Shown piece after piece: positions 1-9,530 of a stretch of DNA of 64,000 nucleotides. Under the pieces are notes generated by a model. The model searched no databases and had not been told where the DNA came from. It saw nothing but the letters and a program-made list of their open reading frames with translations. A program made the translations under genes and the position numbers. Numbering within the stretch: the stretch's first letter is position 1; the number at the start of each line of letters is the position of its first letter. The DNA lies in contig CALNHX010005263.1 of the NCBI GenBank assembly GCA_940337035.1, positions 46,346 through 110,345 on the forward strand, in the 5' to 3' direction. The DNA comes from Agriotes lineatus. Lineage: Eukaryota > Arthropoda > Insecta > Coleoptera > Elateridae.

Positions 1-119
1 AAAACTGTTGTCTACGTTTTTCTTACAACATTAGTAATCAATTACACATTACACCTTATTATAACAATCTTTGTTATTTAAAAATAGAGTATAGATTTTA
101 TTTATTATATGCATCTACT

Positions 120-386
120 TTGTTTAACATTGTGAATTTTGCAACGCCACTTTATTTATTTAAATTTCTAAAAACTCGACACGAAGTACATAACAAAACC
201 CTACGACATGTTAATCAATACTGTATACCAAATCACAATACTTCTAAGTTTAAAAACAGTTTTGCATATATAGCAATGTCAATTATCAACTCCCATTTGG
301 AATTAGTTAACAAGTTACCTAATGTTAATTTATTTAAAAGCAGGTTAAAGTATGATCTATTGTGTAAACAGCTTGCGCATCAATAA
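120..386 (+). pseudogene. LINE ORF2 C-terminus (RT thumb/tail region), partial
   Basis: An 88-codon open frame ending with TAA. Its second half, with IINSHLELVNKLPNVNLFKSRLKYDLL, has the pattern seen at the extreme C-terminus of CR1/Jockey reverse transcriptases: an x-YNxLP-x motif, then FKxxLKxxLL. No catalytic motif is included because those lie upstream, outside the window. The first methionine is probably internal. It sits directly before an AT-rich 3' UTR and repeat tail, which supports the call. Not an independent gene. Confidence 0.55.
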
Positions 387-565
387 TTTTCGTTTCTTTC
401 TAAAAATTATTTTTAATTTATAATTACATACTATAATTTTCATATTATTATATTTGCCACTTGGGTGAGGTTGAAAAACGGGCTATCCGATACCTCACCT
501 TTTAAATAAGAATAAAATTGTAAACGTTACTGTACTATATACGTAGAAGCTATTCTTATTTAATA

Positions 566-597
566 AATGATATTTAATTTAATTTAATTTAATTTAA
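566..597 (+). repeat. Terminal (AATTT)n tail of the LINE
   Basis: About five consecutive ATTTA/AATTT units close the LINE, and the sequence changes abruptly to a GC-richer flank at about 599. Short tandem 3' tails are made during target-primed reverse transcription by several LINE clades. Confidence 0.6.
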
Positions 598-839
598 CCC
601 GCGGCACCCCATTCACACCAGATCAAAGGGAAGAGAAAAGCAAGGAACCAAGCACCAACTCACACTCTCCCGGGAGTACACACGCAACCGAAGTTCACGC
701 ACGCACAGTTGCTCCAAGAGCGAGAAAAGTCAAAAGAAAGAAAGGGAAGACGACGGATGAAGGACTAACCGATACATGAACGGCACATCATTCCCTAGTT
801 CTTCCATCATCATCATGCAAAAAGTATGGTAAGCTGAAC
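598..839. other. No gene seen; GC-richer flank
   Basis: About 240 bases with a purine-rich stretch on the + strand. A few short words (for example caccagatcaaag and gaatgaaggact-like) resemble the 3' non-coding region of the Gypsy element near 36.28-36.4 kb, so it may be a scrap of a related LTR element. The similarity is short and unverified. Confidence 0.25.
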
Positions 840-1163
840 TCACTGAATGGCCCTTTTCAAATAATTATAATTTTTTTTTTTTGCTTCTGCTCCTAAAGGT
901 CTCTCGCTTAGGTTGTCTACGCACAAAAGTCTGTGATTATGAGCGTTTTTAAATTGAATTATACATGGCCAGTCTGGAAGTAAAGGATCCGAAATGGTCG
1001 ATTTTGATCCTGGGATAAACTTTTTTATAGTTATAATTAATTCTGCAGGACAGTTTAAATTTCGAGTTTTTTTCTTCGCTTCTGCAACATTAGTCTTAGT
1101 TTTTCGGTGGCATTTGTAAATTCTTTTAAATACATTTCGTGTCTGCTTTTTATCTTTATACAA
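840..1163 (-). pseudogene. Zinc-binding domain fragment (FLYWCH / WRKY-GCM1-like)
   Basis: A 107-codon minus-strand frame. The middle has a Cys-His pattern with YKCHRK near residue 17, NCPAELIITIKK near residues 38-49, and WPCIIQFKNAHNHRL near 65-79. The C...CPA.L...PC.I....HNH arrangement resembles FLYWCH/GCM-type zinc domains, which in insects often sit at the N-terminus of MULE-type transposase-derived proteins. No transposase catalytic region follows on either side, so this is either a fragment or one exon. Family assignment is by eye and tentative; the open frame and conserved-looking Cys/His are what the sequence shows. Confidence 0.35.
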
Positions 1164-1863
1164 CCATGTCTTTACAATAGTCCATGTTTCCTTCTTTAAA
1201 CCTTCTAGTTCACGTACCCAGTTCTACTAAAACAACGTAGGATGTTAGAAATGTCGATTTCAAAACCATTTTAAAAACTTTTGGGAAACGAAAAATAAAA
1301 AAATACATAAATTGAGACAGGCTACGCAGCATCGCAGCAAAAAAGAGGGCTGGATGGAATTACCATAAATATGGATAGAGAACCTAACCTATAAATGAAG
1401 TATGCCAGTAGCAATAAAAAGTTAAGATAAAAACCTAATATAAAAACCTAATATAAGTACCGTGAAAACATCAAATATGTAAGTGGTCCTCACTTTATCT
1501 TTACAAAGGATTTGTAAAAAGGTTTGCCTAGTCTCTACCAGCCACATCACATTCAATTTTTGTTAATTTAATTTTGAATTCCCCAATTAAAATTCATTAT
1601 TTTATTTCATAAATTGATCATTTTGACTCAAACTTACCTCGACATCGTCTTTTGATTTTAAATTAGATCTTACAACACATTTATCGTCAAATTTCTTATA
1701 ATTATAATTATCTGGTAAGCATTCCATTTTTATACATCAGCCAACACGTTTCAACTGATAAACATTTAATACGACGACCGATTACCAACACGTTTCAACT
1801 GATAAACAATTAAATACGACGACCGATTACCCAGGCAGTCGTAGTGCGTCGGCTGTGTTAGTG
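1164..1863. other. No gene seen; AT-rich spacer with one tandem duplication
   Basis: About 700 bases without a supported coding region. The only structure noted is a direct duplication at 1741-1829 next to the truncated end of LINE-C. Confidence 0.5.
1741..1829. repeat. Two-copy tandem repeat, 44-45 bp unit
   Basis: Unit 1 (1741-1784) and unit 2 (1785-1829) both start CCAACACGTTTCAACTGATA and end ACGACGACCGATTA. They differ by a one-base indel and a substitution in the middle. It lies just beyond the point where LINE-C ORF1 sequence stops. Confidence 0.85.
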
Positions 1864-2926
1864 TTAGTCAAACAACCGCGTAGTCTGTCGCCCATTACTG
1901 AAAAGCCGAAAAAAGCCGAAGCACCGCCGATGATCTAGCGCGTCTGCTGTTACTGAAAATGCGGCCGGCGTATCCCTAGTTTTGGTGCACTCACTCGTAT
2001 GGTGGTCACTACCGCACTTTACGCACTTGGGGGCGGCACTGCAGCATCGCTGCGAGTGCCCGAACTTTTGGCACCTATGGCACTGTCCAATTGCGGTCTT
2101 GCGTCGCGGCGACTCGATCTTAACGCGGAGGTGGAGCACTTGTTTTAGGTCGAAGATTGTCTTTGCCGCGGCGGATTTCACTAGCGGGATCGCTTTCTTT
2201 TCATTACCTAGGTACACGCGGTGAACCGACTTGACGGGGAGATTTCGTCGCTCCAGAACCTCATTCTCCGTAATGGGCTCCGGGATGCCCCTAATGACGA
2301 CCTTCAGGGGCTTGTCCTCTGTTAGCTGGTAGGTGTGGAATGGCACCTTTTCGCTAGTAAGGATCATCGTCATGTTCCGGTAGTCCTTGACGGATGCGGG
2401 GTGGACGCTGATGCCATCCTGGGTGCTTCTTGTCTTCAAGAAGTCGATATTTTTAGCAGCTAACGCGGCGGAGATTTTGTCCAGTTCTTCTTGGTGCGCA
2501 GAACGACCGGGGGGATTCGCTGGAGCTTATCGGAGGTCTGGGGCGGCTCCTCGTCGTCGTCTTCTGCGATGCTTGCTAGGGCCTCGAAGGAGTTCGACAC
2601 GTCTGGGCGGGCCTTCTCTCCGTGAAGTTGATGTCCATGCGCTCCTCCATGGGGGCCTCGGATGGCGTCTGGCTTGGCTGGGGGGCCGCTGAGGCGGCGG
2701 CCGTGCCGTGTTCATCGGCGGTTCTAGCTTTGGATTTGGCCTTGGCTTCTCGGTAGAGGACAACGACCTGGAGCTTGAAGTCCACCATCAAATCCTGCGG
2801 AAAGTTGGAGATGTCCATCCCGCTTGGGTGCTCCTCGGAGGGCCGGAATTGGTTGAGCAGCGATTGCGATGGGAAGTCGCTGACGGTGGAGTAGCTTGAT
2901 GTCGCTGGTACGCCAAGTTGAGACAT
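1864..2926 (-). pseudogene. LINE-C ORF1 (Gag-like, PRE_C2HC plus zinc knuckles), frameshifted
   Basis: The N-terminal part (2926 down to about 2576) starts MSQLGVPATSSYSTVSDF. The C-terminal part (2439 to 1864) is in another frame. The C-terminal part has the PRE_C2HC signature (HTYQLTEDKPLKVVIRGIP and following) and two CCHC knuckles, CHRCQKFGHSQRCC and CVKCGSDHHTSEC. These mark the nucleic-acid-binding ORF1 protein of Jockey-group LINEs. At least one frameshift lies between 2576 and 2439. About 240 bases of leader precede the start, so the 5' end seems kept, while ORF2 is missing altogether. This is the reverse of normal LINE 5' truncation. Confidence 0.8.
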
Positions 2927-3470
2927 TCTTTCTTATGTAACGTAATGTTAGATAATCTTTTTAGAAAATCAGTTGTTTGCAACAACTTCCCTTAAGCATT
3001 CTCCGCAACTGTGGAGCACGTGAAACCAGCGGCCCGAAGGCCTGGACTTAACACGTGCTCTTGGGCTTCGAACTGTTGTTGAACTGAATCTGAGGCGGCT
3101 GTCGCTGGGACGTCTGATCGCTTCAGTGGTTGGAGTCTGTCTCTGTGACTTTTGAAGCGAATTTGAATTTTTTTTTAATTTCAAAGTATTTATTTGGCAT
3201 AGAATCTTACAAGTCACATAAAATTAAATAATTGTCCTACTCTATCCCAAGTGCTGTTTAGGGGTCCTTCCCTCTTCCGCTTAGTTTATGTTTTTTATTA
3301 ATAATATAAAAAAAAGTATATATATACATATTTGTTTTCATTAAGAATAATTTAAGATTTAACATTTAAAATTTAAATTAACATTTAACATTAATAGGTT
3401 TGAGTTGAGAGATATGTTTCATTAATTATGTTGGTGGTGTTGCTCTTCGCAGCGGTGGCGTCCTGTTGAA
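2927..3470 (-). other. LINE-C leader and probable LINE-A 3' UTR
   Basis: On the minus strand, 3167-2927 looks like the GC-richer 5' leader of LINE-C. A T-run on the + strand near 3168-3177, followed by an AAATAAA-like word on the minus strand (about 3188), could be the poly(A) end of LINE-A. Sequence between 3180 and 3470 is AT-rich non-coding. The exact junction between the two LINEs is inferred. Confidence 0.35.
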
Positions 3471-3717
3471 TTCGGAGACTGTTGGGGTCACGGGCTAGCG
3501 GATGTTGGGAGGGAAGGTTTCCAGGTGATCCACGACGTTGGCAGGTGGGTCATTCATCTCTTGTAACTAGGAGCACCACTTCAAATTCGTCTTGGGGCGG
3601 CGGCGCTGGATTGGGAGGGTGAACAGTATGGTGGCTGCTTGTTCACGATTCTGCTCCAGGGCCCCCGACACTTAGCGACCCCTGAGCTTAGAGAGCCTGG
3701 CGTCGATGGGAACGATG

Positions 3718-4032
3718 CTAGCCATGGCGCAGACTTCCGCCGAAGTGTGAAATCTGTCCAGGCCCTGCATCCTTTTGACGATGGGTCTCTCCTTCGCTCT
3801 GAGTCTCTTCATGTGGTGATCTGGAGCAGTGCTGAAACATGAATCTATAATCAATGACTGGTCGGATGTATGTTTTATATGTGTGGATCAGTGTGCGAGG
3901 ATGGCAGCCCCCGAAGGAGCCGCGAAGGACGGAAAGGATGCCGCTACGTCTTTGCATAAAGTCAAGGCAGCGCCGAAACTCAGGGCCCCAGTCTAGCTTT
4001 CTTGAGAACGTGACTGACTCCCAGATATACAC
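3718..4032 (-). pseudogene. LINE-A RT, C-terminal segment after the Tc1-1 insertion
   Basis: The frame reads FSRKLDWGPEFRRCLDFMQR, then IHTYKTYIRPVIDY. This is the region just past the RT active site in Jockey/I-type LINEs (xLGxxFDxKLxWxxH and YxxxIRPVIxY). It lies immediately left of the Tc1-1 terminus at 4044 and continues the RT that stops at 9.5 kb. The last third drifts out of frame after RFMFQHCSRSPHEE, so the original C-terminus is degraded. Confidence 0.75.
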
Positions 4033-4203
4033 TGAATTTCATAAGAAATGAACCACCCCGAAGGAGTTGAAGTACTACTTCGAAATTACGTAGAAATGAG
4101 TAGTGCATGGAGACAAACAAATGGTTACAGTTTCAAAAACAAATGACAACATTTATTGAAAATATCATTAATAATGTGTTGCATCTCCGCGTACTCTTAT
4201 GAT

Positions 4204-4599
4204 TCAGTAACCCTTCGTGGCATGCAGATGGTCGATTGCCTCTTGGGGCAGCTGATTCCAGGCTATCTGTAGCTGTTGACGTAATTCCTCTAAAGTGTTG
4301 GGAGGATGTGGTAATCCACGCAGTTTTCTGTCCATCATGTCCCAGACATGTTCAATAGGATTTAAATCCGGGGATCTTGCTGGCCAAGGCAAATGCAGAA
4401 CACTGTTTTGTGATAGGAACTCTAACGTTACGTGGGCAGTATGAGGCCGCGCATTATCGTGTTGGAAGACAGCCCCTGGAAGGTCTCGGAGGAATGGCAC
4501 TAACAAGGGCTCCAAAATAGTGTCAATGTAACGGGGCGCGTCTTTCCCGGAATGAATATCAAGGGAGACCTGCCGCCGTAGCGTATTGCGGCTCCCCAC
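4204..4599 (-). pseudogene. Tc1-1 transposase, C-terminal half (second D and E of the DDE domain)
   Basis: The frame contains VFQHDNARPHTAHV (second catalytic Asp) and the Tc1 signature WPARSPDLNPIEHVWD, which carries the catalytic Glu in IEHVWD. The upstream part of the same protein is found 4 kb away at 8612-9371. The join lies in the conserved GVMVWGA motif, which ends at the Harb-1 border. The first methionine here is an artefact of the break. Confidence 0.85.
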
Positions 4600-4836
4600 A
4601 CCATTACACCAGGGGCTTGTTTCACGAAAGTTACAAGTTACAAAGTCAGAATTTCACAATTACAGGTACTTTTAGTTACAAGTTTACAAGTACAGTTGTT
4701 TCACCAACAATTTTAACACTTGTGAAAAATAGTTACAACTGTGACATACAAGTTACAGGTGAGTTTAAGTTTTGTTTTTGTTTTGTTCTGTCAATTATAC
4801 GTCAAATAGACTAGTAATTTATCTCAGAGTTAAAAA

Positions 4837-6606
4837 TTGTATGTGATGTCATTCAAGAAAGAAGGGAAAGTACAATTTCTAAAGGATGTGCAAGATGCAA
4901 AGGCAATCATATTTGGTGCTTTCTCAGACAAACTAACGAAAGAGGATAAAGCAAAAGAGTGGAAGACTATCCATGAGAAAGCTCTGGCGTTAGGAATTGT
5001 GCCGGCTAACAAGGACTACACATATACCAGAGACACTTATTGGCAAAATCTAAAAAAATAAACCGTGGTAAGGATAATTACTTAATCTGTATTTCTATGA
5101 TTTATCCAGGGTGGTACCAAACGGTTGGACAAACATTTGTGGACGTATTCCCTCCTCAGAATAAATAATAAATGTTATACACACATATGGCCAAGTATGT
5201 TTTCCTCAGGCATTATAATCATTTAGAGTTTCAGTATGACGACTAATAGTACAAAGATAGAAGTAGTTTATGTCAAAGTTACTTTTCCAATTATGTTCCT
5301 ATCACTCCTTACTGTACGTTGTCGTTCTTGTTAGTATATTCTTGATTTTTTCTTGTTCAATGTATTTGTTTCGGGAATTGTATTTAATGTACGCATGAGC
5401 GTACGGAAGCAGGTAGTTTGAAGCAGAGAAGATTGTGTGCAGGGTGCACCTTCATTTTTTTTGTGAACAATAATACAAAAATTTTCCTTATGAGATGTAA
5501 CTAAAAATAAGAATTTTTCCCCACGAAAGCGTTTTCAACCATATGTATACCTATAATTTTTTACTTATTTTGGGTGTTAAACACGTCCACATGTTTGCTC
5601 AAATTTTTTGTAAACCCCTATATTTTATTGTTTATGCAATGATGTAGCTAATTGAATCTAGATTTGGATTTTGTTTTTAAATTTTGCAAATTACGTTAGC
5701 ACCATATTCATGTTTCATGAAAAAGTTATTATACGGGGTGTCCTGGTTTTTTCCCGCAATTTTTTTTTCTGTTGAAGGCAAGTTGATCAAATAATTTTAT
5801 ATACACTTATACTTTTTTGACACCTTAACAAGTTACGGCAACTTTAAAATATTAAAATAATATCTAAATAAATCAACAATACATAGATGGTTTCAGTTAG
5901 ATGGTGCTCTAGCTTATTACCTACATCAGAACTTTAAATTATGGGGGGGGGGAGGCTAAACTCCTCGATATCAATTACGTTAGACATTAAAAACTTTATG
6001 TTCGGTTTTGAAACCGGTCACCCAGTATATTACTGATTAAGGTTTAGTAAGTATTCACTTTACTCAGAAGTTGCGGAGTGACTATGAGAAAGTACGTGCT
6101 ATGTTTCATCGAGTTTTTGTTTCCAGAAAAAAATTGACAACAGAAAACAAACTGGCAGTGGAGGGGGGCCGGAATGCAAGCTCAATGAAACGGATAATCT
6201 AATTATTGACATCCTTGGACGTCACAGCCCACTCGTCACAGGGCTACCGTTTAGAGAAACATGGGATAATACGCCCTCATTAGTTCAAGACGTCCAACAG
6301 AACAAAGAAAATGGGGCAGATGTAAAACAACAAATGCTCCCAACACTTCCGATAATTAACACTTCTCAGACAAATAAATCGGCACGCACACATGGACTAC
6401 TTGAGAAGGAATCTGGGCTAAGAGTAAAGAAACTTAAACTCTCGCTTGAGATTATGGAGAAAGATTCATACTTAAAAAGCCTTGAAATATTAAAACTGGA
6501 AAAGGAAGTAAGATTGCCCCCATCAAATTTTACTTCAATGTTTCCTGCTATGCAACAAGTAATACTTGTCGAAGCCGACACTGCAGTCGGTGTTTGCACA
6601 GAATAA
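4837..6606 (+). pseudogene. Harb-1 Myb/SANT-like ORF, two exons
   Basis: Exon 1 (4837 to about 5070) encodes a zeste/Myb-SANT-like start: VQDAKAIIFGAFSDKLTKED, then RDTYWQNLKK. A probable donor GTAAGG follows at about 5069. Exon 2 starts after TTTCCAG near 6125 and, in one frame to 6606, gives a region with CKLNETDNLIIDILGRHSP and the leucine/lysine-rich C-terminal helix (LEKESGLRVKKLKLSLEIME). In PIF/Harbinger elements this protein binds TIRs and helps the transposase enter the nucleus. A one-base shift at the end of exon 1 (stop TAA at 5059) suggests it is broken. The 1-kb gap is long for such an intron and may hold another insertion. Confidence 0.6.
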
Positions 6607-6629
6607 TTTATACTTTTTATATATTATAA

Positions 6630-7155
6630 GTACCAGGCTGGATTCATATATTTGTGGCCCGCCTAAGAAGTAGTTGTTGCACAATTTTGAAATTCTAATA
6701 ATGCATCAATCTACCTTGCCAAAAACTATTGATAAATAACAAATGTATCTCACATTTGTAAACAAAGTTGTTACATGGGAGATGGTGTTATAAAGAAACT
6801 GCAAAAATGGATATGTTGGAAGTTGATGCAGTGAGTAAATATTTTGAAACTAAGTTTAACTCCACAGAAATTGTTTATCGATATGCAAAATACTCTGCAT
6901 ATGGATAAAAATGTTCTGTAATATTAAATTTGCTTTGTAAATCTTTAATCACTGCACCAACTTCCATCGTAATCATTTTTGCAGTTTCTTTATAACACCA
7001 TCTCCCAAGTAACAACTTTGTTTACAAATGTGAGATACATTTGTTATTTATCAATAGTTTCTGACAAGGTAGATTGATGCATTATTAGAATTTCAAAATT
7101 GTGCAACAACTACTTCTTAGCCGGGCCACGAATATGTGAATCTACTCTTGTACAA
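6630..7155. mobile_element. Foldback MITE inside Harb-1
   Basis: Two arms of about 190-200 bases are inverted copies. The left arm includes GATTCATATATTTGTGGCCC and AGTAGTTGTTGCACAATTTT; the right arm carries their reverse complements, ending near 7148. The spacer is about 120 bases. It lies between the 3' ends of the two Harb-1 genes. No coding capacity. Exact ends and TSD are uncertain because the last 15 bases of the arms are diverged. Confidence 0.75.
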
Positions 7156-7338
7156 TTGTATGTAGGCTAAGTAACTTAAACTGTAATTAAAATAAATGTA
7201 TTTTCTGATAAACTTTAAATTTTATCTACTGTCTCCTGGGTATACCAGGCTACTCCAGTAAATTATTTTAGACGTGTTTTCTCAAATTTTAAAAATAACA
7301 CACAAATCACTTCAGCAAAAACAAGAACACTGAATGGT

Positions 7339-8380
7339 TTATCTGAAGAAATCTATTAATGCTTGAAGTCTTCTCGCTGCTGCTGCAGGATGTGCATCTT
7401 CCCCATCTATCTCCTCATTTCTTTCATTGCGGTCTGCTGCTGGAGGCTGTATGACACGTTCAATATCATCCTCAGTTCTTGCAATGTTGCACAAAGTGAA
7501 GCAGCACTTGATTACTTCACAAGCAAATATTGTATTCACACGTAGGTAATTGAGACACGGGAATTTTTCCTTTAAAATGCCAAACGAGTTTTCCACAACA
7601 CGCCTAGTAGACTTGTGAGCACGATTGAATCGAAGGACTGCTGGATCTCCCAGATTGCGATCTGTTGGAGGGATCAGCCATTCTTTCAACGGGTAGGCAG
7701 AGTCGCCTAATATAAAGCCATCCGTCTTCAAAGCGACGATGCAATGTACTATTTCTATAAACTCTGGCATTGTTCACACTACCTGGCCACCGTGCACTCA
7801 CGTAATAGAATTTGCAGTCAGGTCCACAGACTGCCATAACGTTTAGAGAGTGCTTTCCATGTCTATCTACGAACTGCTCTTCATTCTCTAATGGAACATC
7901 TATATTAATTAATGCTCCATCCACACAGCCCATGACCAAGGGCATTTGTGCTAATCGGGAAAACCTAAGAGCAACATTATGCATGTCATTTGGCCAGTCA
8001 ACAACTTGTGCTAATTTGATATAATTTACAGCCTCCACAACAGCATGCACTGCCCTACAGACACTTGCCTTTGATATGCCATGCATATCAGCGACACCAT
8101 GGTACTGACCTGCATTGCCTAGCCAATGGAGAGCTGCACACAATTGCACTCTTTCTGATAGTGCATTACTTCTTCTTGTTGCATGTCGAAGTCTGTGCCC
8201 TATGTCTCTAATGAGAGATTCCATGTTCACTGATGACATTCGAAATCTCTGATTGAATTCGTAAATGCTGACAAAATCCAAATTTGTCCTTACCATAAAT
8301 GTTCGAGGTCTTCGGTAGCGGGGTGGCCGTACGGGCAATTCATCATTAGAGGAAGAGTCCAACATTGTAATTATTAACAA
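7339..8380 (-). pseudogene. Harb-1 HARBI1-like transposase, one frameshift
   Basis: The N-terminal frame (8380-7604) has the helical region with LCAALHWLGNAGQYHGVADM, then VMGCVDGALINIDVP, HSLNVMAVCGPD and SARWPGSVNNARVYRNS. These are the PIF/Harbinger DDE motifs: first Asp in the VDG segment, then the WPGSxxDxR block. The frame shifts near 7745; the second frame (to 7339) has FILGDSAYPLKEWLIPP (second Asp) and RVVENSFGILKEKFPCL (Glu). About 345 codons in total, the usual length. A 1-2-base indel near 7745 is the only evident lesion, so the copy is relatively young. It is oriented toward the Myb-like ORF. Confidence 0.85.
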
Positions 8381-8611
8381 TTAACAGCGCAAATGAACAC
8401 TAAATATAAATAAACTGACAGTACAAAATTGTTACACATGTCGTGAGCTGGGTGAAAATATTTGCTTATTTTCACCAGTGTAAACTTGTAACTTAAAATC
8501 ACAAGAGTGAAACTGTAAAAATGTCACTTGTGGATTTGTAAAAATTCACAGGTTGTTACAAGTCTTGTAACTTGTCTTTGTGAAACACTAGTACTTTCTA
8601 TTTTTCACAGA

Positions 8612-9371
8612 CTAGTTAATATTACTGGTGAATACGTAACTTGTAACTTTCGTGAAATGGCCCCCCTGAGTTAAAGCCGTGTGGCGACACTGCACAAACT
8701 GCAAATTTTGCCTCTGACCTCTAAGTCGTCTGATCCGTAAACGTCCATCAGAATTCCATAAGCAAAAACGGGATTCGTCGCTGAAGACGATAGCTTCCCA
8801 TTCATGGACCCAATGTTGTCGGTTTTGGCTCCATTGACGTCTGGTATCTTTATGTTGTTGAGTCATAGGAAGACGAAAATAAGGACGATATGAGCGTAAC
8901 CCAAATGTGCGTATTCGACGATAAATTGTGCCTCATAGACACTCGACGACCAATTGCTCTTACCCAATTGATTGCAACAGCTCGCGTTGGTTCTACTTGG
9001 TCCTGCATTGCACTTCGCCTTAACAGACGATCTTCGCGTGCTTCTGTCACTCTAGGACGTCCACGACGAGTTTCTAGGTGTTCTTACTGCCAATCCATCC
9101 AAGTCCGTCTAATAGTGGTGTGAGGTCGGCCCATGCGCCTGTCAATTTCCCGAAAGCTTAAACCAACATCATGCATTCCGATAATTCGACCTCTTTCAAA
9201 GGGCGTAAGATGACGAAAATTTTGCAGGTCTTCGAACGCGTGGAATTTTGTAGGCACTAATTTCGCTAATTCAGTAACAACAATCACAAACAAACGGCGA
9301 ACTACTCCGAAAAATACGATCCAACAAAAGACAATTTCAGGTTCTAACAGACAGATAATTTCTATTAGCAA
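8612..9371 (-). pseudogene. Tc1-1 transposase, N-terminal half (HTH and first catalytic Asp)
   Basis: The frame at 9371-9084 ends with a paired-like helix-turn-helix (FERGRIIGMHDVGLSFREID, then RRMGRPHTTIRRTW). Frames at 9050-8850 and 8866-8612 carry the linker and AIVFSDESRFCLWNSDGR (first catalytic Asp). Reading breaks occur near 9080 and 8860. The sequence stops at ALTQGG, where Harb-1 enters at 8666. The extra N-terminal residues of the first frame (MLIEIICLLEPEIVF...) are probably leader read through, not protein. Confidence 0.8.
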
Positions 9372-9530
9372 TGACAGATGGCCTCCAAAATTTAATCATT
9401 GTTTGTCTCTATGCACTAATAAATTCTACGTAATTTCGAAGTTCTGCGTCAACTCCTTCGGGGTGGTTCATTTCTTATGAAACGCAGAATATTATGGTGG
9501 GCGAGAGTTCTAAGCGCATTTGCCAGAGCG

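Larger units (their letters stand above)
1..597 (+). mobile_element. 3' end of a CR1/Jockey-like LINE
   Basis: The first 600 bases read as the end of a LINE on the + strand: a short C-terminal ORF2 frame, about 170 bases of AT-rich 3' UTR, and a terminal run of ATTTA-type repeats. The rest of the element lies left of the window. The 3' tail is made of a short tandem repeat rather than poly(A), as in CR1/L2-type LINEs. Clade is inferred from that tail and from the style of the C-terminus, not from an alignment. Confidence 0.6.
4612..8666. mobile_element. Harb-1: PIF/Harbinger element inside Tc1-1
   Basis: Terminal inverted repeats: the left end reads GGGGCTTGTTTCACGAAAGT, the right end reads GGGGGGCCATTTCACGAAAG on the other strand. 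Both continue with TTACAAGTTAC. The element has the two-gene layout of PIF/Harbinger: a HARBI1-like transposase (minus, 8380-7339) and a Myb/SANT-like ORF (plus, 4837-6606), convergently arranged. It disrupts the Tc1-1 transposase at the GGVMVW motif. A clean 3-bp target duplication could not be resolved because both flanks are C/G runs. Confidence 0.8.
4044..9475 (-). mobile_element. Tc1-1: Tc1/mariner-like element with about 80-bp TIRs
   Basis: Both ends begin AGAAATGAACCACCCCGAAG when read inward. The repeats continue with high similarity for about 80 bases (CTTCGAAATTACGTAGAA and GAGACAAACAA shared). The element is flanked by TA at 4042-4043 and 9476-9477, the Tc1/mariner target duplication. 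Its transposase runs on the minus strand but is cut into two halves by Harb-1 (4612-8666). Without Harb-1 the element would be about 1.4 kb, a usual Tc1 length. Confidence 0.85.
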
